Origin: Chitinophaga pinensis
Lineage (GTDB): Bacteria; Bacteroidota; Bacteroidia; M30B66
NCBI GenBank assembly: GCA_943333015.1
Contig: CALQRR010000047.1
Coordinates: 1-8,681 of the forward strand
Length of the DNA: 8,681 nucleotides
Direction of reading: 5' to 3'
Shown: in pieces, positions 5,744 through 8,681 of the stretch
Layout: the number at the start of each line of letters is the position of its first letter
Position numbering within the stretch: position 1 is the first letter of the stretch
The notes under the pieces: generated by a model
What the model saw: only the letters and a program-made list of their open reading frames with translations
Databases searched by the model: none
What the model was told of the DNA's origin: nothing
Program-made: the position numbers and the translations under genes

Positions 5744-7558
5744 TTACTGTACAATTAATCTCGTATTGATTGAGCCTGCCTTTACAAAATAGACTCCGGA
5801 GGCAACACCGGATAGATCTATTGTTACAATTTGTTTTTCTTCCGCTACGCTGGTTTTAACCAAACGTCCTTGCACATCGAGTAGGTCTATCCGTTCATTG
5901 GATTTCAGTCCTTCAACAGAAACGATGCTGTTACTTTGAATCGGATTGGGGTATATTTTAACGTAAGTATTGTTAGCTGTAGGATTCATAGATGAAATAG
6001 TAACCGCCTGAATCATTGACGTGTCAGTGCCCGTGCAACCGGTTAAATACGTATACTCAACATTATAATTACCGCTTTCTTCCGCCAGAAGGGTTTGACT
6101 GTTTTCTCCACCCAGAATATTCCCGTTCAAATACCACTGGATATTTCCGGAAAAGGGCGGATTTGCCGTCAATAGGTTGTCAGTTACCGTTATGGAAGGA
6201 GTAGGAACGCTGTCTGGCTGTTCGGAAAAGCTACCTAGGTAAAAACCTACATTGCCCGGAGCAGGTGTGCAACTAAAAACAGGCGCGGTGCTACTGGGCA
6301 ATTTCCCACCAACATAATAATTTCCATTCTCATCGGCCGACAGGCTATGTGCATCTGTTTGACCTAAGGTTTGAATATAGTTGAACGCATTCAGGTAATT
6401 TCCATCCGCATCAAACTTGGCTATAAAGGGCCGACTTTGGCTGCTTCCTGTTAATGTAAAGGATCCTAATTGGGTAGTGCCGGTATATCCACCACCTATA
6501 ACTATACCGCTGTTATCAGTCGCCTTTTGCATGCACCAAGCATAAGCCAGCCCAGTACTTTGAAAAGCTTTTGCCCAAATTCCGGTTCCCGTTCCATCTA
6601 TTTTTATAATAGTTCCCTGACCAGTAAAGTCAGTGCTTTGTATAGTATCATTACCAATTATCATTTCCAAATTAACTTGCACGCCAGCATATACATTATC
6701 GCTGCTGTCAACAGCTACTGGAATAAAATTATTGTCAGGATCTCGACCATTGCTGGCATATTTTGCCCAAATTATGTTCATGCTGGTATCGCAGCGAACA
6801 AATAAAAACGGTGCTGTTAAAAATGGATTTCCAATATGGAATAAGGTGTCGGTGCCATAAGCCACTGTGCCACGCGAGTATGCTGCAAACATCAAATCAC
6901 CATTCGGAAATACAGCTGAGCCTTTAAACAATAAACCACTTGATGCGGTTGGGGAAGTATAATAATTTGCAGTTAAACTTGAACCTACTACACCTGCGGT
7001 ATCAATTTTACTAATCGATAAGTTACCTGATTGATAGTAAAGATATCCACCGCTATGTTGAAGCATACAGCCTTGATTATTGGTTGAAACACCGGTGTTT
7101 TGTTTCCAAACAAAATTCCCATTGCTATCCAATTTTATCAATTGGTTAGTGAAGTCAACCGCTGGCACAGTATCTTCATTAACAATAATAGCCCCATTAC
7201 CAGCCCCTTGTCCTAGAAGATAGATACTACCGGCATCGTCGGTTTCAATATTGAACGGAGTAAAGCTACCTCCAAGTTCGCCAACTCTGTTCATAAACAG
7301 CAATTCACCTTGCGCATTGAACTTATATACATAAGCGGTAATGCCATTAAATGCTTGCAATGTATCGCCCTGACATTGCTGAGCGTGATTGCTATAATCA
7401 AAAGTGTAAATGTTGCCTTGAGGGTCGCGTGCAATATCAACGGCACCGTAAAAGGAGTTGGCTACGCCCGCTGCACCGCCGGTGGTTGCCCATTGAAAAC
7501 GTTGCGAAAAAAGCTGACTGGAAAGTACCAGCAAGCAGATGGTCAGGAATGTTTTCAT
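5744..7558 (-). CDS. Secreted beta-propeller-like protein with Ig-like and T9SS type A sorting domains
   Basis: A complete 604-residue protein of unknown specific function. Residues 1-19 form a signal peptide (MKTFLTICLLVLSSQLFSQ). Residues 20-445 hold repeats that alternate a 'D..GNIY..G' strand motif (near 45, 107, 284, 348 and 409) with 'I.K.D..GN..W....' strands (near 78, 141, 318 and 379), the pattern of SBBP/PQQ-like beta-propellers. Residues 452-520 look like an Ig-like domain (IQWYLNGN, then GNYNVEYTYLTGCTGTD). Residues 530-604 form a T9SS type A sorting domain: YPNP (536-539), LLDVQGRLV, DLSGVASGVYFVKAG, ending in RLIVQ. Such domains direct Sec-exported proteins through the outer-membrane T9SS, after which they are cleaved and the protein is attached or released. 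It lies 57 bp after a related gene with no terminator between, so co-transcription is likely. No catalytic motif is seen. Confidence 0.88.
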   Translation of the reverse strand: MKTFLTICLLVLSSQLFSQRFQWATTGGAAGVANSFYGAVDIARDPQGNIYTFDYSNHAQQCQGDTLQAFNGITAYVYKFNAQGELLFMNRVGELGGSFTPFNIETDDAGSIYLLGQGAGNGAIIVNEDTVPAVDFTNQLIKLDSNGNFVWKQNTGVSTNNQGCMLQHSGGYLYYQSGNLSISKIDTAGVVGSSLTANYYTSPTASSGLLFKGSAVFPNGDLMFAAYSRGTVAYGTDTLFHIGNPFLTAPFLFVRCDTSMNIIWAKYASNGRDPDNNFIPVAVDSSDNVYAGVQVNLEMIIGNDTIQSTDFTGQGTIIKIDGTGTGIWAKAFQSTGLAYAWCMQKATDNSGIVIGGGYTGTTQLGSFTLTGSSQSRPFIAKFDADGNYLNAFNYIQTLGQTDAHSLSADENGNYYVGGKLPSSTAPVFSCTPAPGNVGFYLGSFSEQPDSVPTPSITVTDNLLTANPPFSGNIQWYLNGNILGGENSQTLLAEESGNYNVEYTYLTGCTGTDTSMIQAVTISSMNPTANNTYVKIYPNPIQSNSIVSVEGLKSNERIDLLDVQGRLVKTSVAEEKQIVTIDLSGVASGVYFVKAGSINTRLIVQ

Positions 7559-7615
7559 AGAGAAACGCGGGACAAAGAATAGAAACGAAAGCGTATTTTG
7601 AACGTCTTGTTTTGA

Positions 7616-8681
7616 TTATTGGAGAATCAACTTTTTGCTGATTGCTCCTGCTTTTACCAAGTACATGCCTGCTGCAATACCCGAAAGATTCATTGACGTT
7701 ACCTGCGCATCTGCAGCGAGGGTCGATGTGATTAATCGTCCTTGCATGTCGCGCAGCTCAATGACTTCATTGGGTTTTACTCCATCTACCGTCGCAGCAG
7801 TGTTTGAGCCTGCAGGATTTGGGTATAACGTGAAATCAGAAGTGGAAACTGGTTGTATGTCGGTGGTATAATCATAGTGATACCTATCGAGCGTCCAGCG
7901 ATTCAATTCTCCGGAACTTGATTCTCCTCCAAAACCATGCGTATAAAACGTCCGGTTACCCGCGTATACCATGCCTGAAATACTGGTGTTAATGGGTTGG
8001 TTGAGGTACAATTCAGTTTCGAGCGTTCCATTCGGGTTTACTATAAAAATGGACACCCCAAAATAGCCTGATGAATTTCCAAACGAAGTAGCTATGCCAT
8101 ATCCATTTTCATCTACACTAATCCGTGCCGGATATTCGGACGAAAATTCCACCCCGGATGAACCTTCGTATACATAGTTCCACTGATAGGTGCCCGAACT
8201 GTTGAATTTGTAAATAGCAGGTCTGAGCTGTGAATCACCCCCTTTGCCTCCATTACTAACAAATTTGCTTTTAACGAAATACATCAAAACATTTCCTGCA
8301 TTGTCCATCACAATATCGCGATACGAATACCCATAAACATCTTGATTTTCTAGGATATGTGTTGTTTGCCATACGAGAGCTCCTGCTGTTGTATAACGAG
8401 CCAGATGCAAACGTCGGTCGTCGTTTGTATTATAATTAGTTAAGAATGTAGCGAAAAGCACATCCCCATTCGGATAAAACAAAGTCTGAACTTGTCCAGA
8501 TCCCTGATATCCGACAACCGGAATTGGCTCGAACCAGCGCAGGTTCAAATCAGCATCCCAAGACGAGAATCTCAAGGTATCCACATCGGAGGTATTCATA
8601 TATATGTTATCTCCGGCTCCAACAGCTATTTTTTTTATTCCTGTCCAGCCAATTGGAGCTGTAATCACTTCACTTATAACA
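7616..8681 (-). CDS. Secreted propeller-like protein with T9SS type A sorting domain, C-terminal part (5' end outside window)
   Basis: The frame is open from the stop TAA at 7616-7618 to the right edge, with about 354 residues visible. A GTG at 8668 is in frame, but four codons before it also read through without a stop and there is no signal peptide, so the true start is beyond the window. Repeats such as GAGDNIYMNT, YPNGDVLFAT, DNAGNVLMYF and DENGYGIATS alternate with YKFNSSGTYQWNYVYEG-like strands, as in the downstream gene. Counting from the GTG, the C-terminal sorting domain occupies about 272-350: YPNP (282-285), LRDMQGRLI, NLSGIAAGMYLVKAG, ending in KKLILQ. This closely matches the neighbouring sorting domain, so the two are tandem paralogues. 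No Ig-like domain is evident between the repeats and the sorting domain. Specific function is unknown. Confidence 0.85.
   Translation of the reverse strand, partial: VISEVITAPIGWTGIKKIAVGAGDNIYMNTSDVDTLRFSSWDADLNLRWFEPIPVVGYQGSGQVQTLFYPNGDVLFATFLTNYNTNDDRRLHLARYTTAGALVWQTTHILENQDVYGYSYRDIVMDNAGNVLMYFVKSKFVSNGGKGGDSQLRPAIYKFNSSGTYQWNYVYEGSSGVEFSSEYPARISVDENGYGIATSFGNSSGYFGVSIFIVNPNGTLETELYLNQPINTSISGMVYAGNRTFYTHGFGGESSSGELNRWTLDRYHYDYTTDIQPVSTSDFTLYPNPAGSNTAATVDGVKPNEVIELRDMQGRLITSTLAADAQVTSMNLSGIAAGMYLVKAGAISKKLILQ

Noticed and set aside
7573..7581. Possible -7 box (TATTCTTTG on the - strand) before the complete T9SS gene
   Set aside because: The spacer inside the box is 3 nt instead of 2 and there is no TTG at the expected -33 distance, so I do not call a promoter. 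Readthrough from the upstream paralogue is simpler.
7559..7615. The two T9SS genes as one gene broken by a frameshift
   Set aside because: The downstream gene has its own ATG and signal peptide, and the upstream one ends in a complete sorting domain. They are two separate genes.

Overview
The window looks like the chromosome of a Bacteroidota bacterium, probably of the Flavobacteriales or a Crocinitomicaceae/Fluviicola-like lineage. The reasons are two proteins with type IX secretion (T9SS) type A C-terminal sorting domains, a promoter matching the Bacteroidota form TTTG-N17-TAnnTTTG, and an ATP synthase subunit a with a signal peptide and a long His-rich periplasmic region. The lineage is an inference from protein features. 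No rRNA or other marker gene is present.

Layout, left to right. Positions 1-244 (+) hold the last 80 codons of a small protein whose tail resembles the C-terminus of Bacteroidota nucleotidyltransferase-fold proteins. It converges on the next cluster across one bidirectional terminator (243-276). From 5489 down to 300 (-) lies a six-gene F-type ATP synthase operon in the order atpB (a), atpE (c), atpF (b), atpH (delta), atpA (alpha), atpG (gamma). Spacing is tight (7-37 bp) except for 85 bp between atpE and atpF, which holds a terminator-like hairpin. A clear promoter (5516-5544) with a perfect 17-bp palindrome just upstream drives the operon and fixes the atpB start at 5489 rather than at the in-frame ATG at 5543. 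Positions 5490-5743 contain no gene, only this promoter, the palindrome and a terminator (5630-5671) for the next gene. From 7558 to 5744 (-) is a complete secreted T9SS beta-propeller protein. From 8681 to 7616 (-) is the C-terminal part of a related protein that runs off the right edge.

How the genes work together. The operon supplies the whole membrane sector (a, b, c), the stator subunit delta and the F1 subunits alpha and gamma. The catalytic beta (atpD) and epsilon (atpC) subunits are not here and must be encoded elsewhere, a split that is common in Bacteroidota. Residues of subunit c point to proton rather than sodium coupling. The two T9SS proteins are tandem paralogues with the same propeller-like repeats and near-matching sorting domains. 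They are probably co-transcribed and displayed on or released from the cell surface. Their ligands are unknown.

I see no mobile element, CRISPR array, tRNA or rRNA, and no sign of a new defence or biosynthetic system. The points most worth a second look are the hairpin after atpE, the palindrome upstream of the atp promoter, the His-rich extensions of subunit a, and a short out-of-frame reading after the complete T9SS gene that could be a leftover sorting-domain end.
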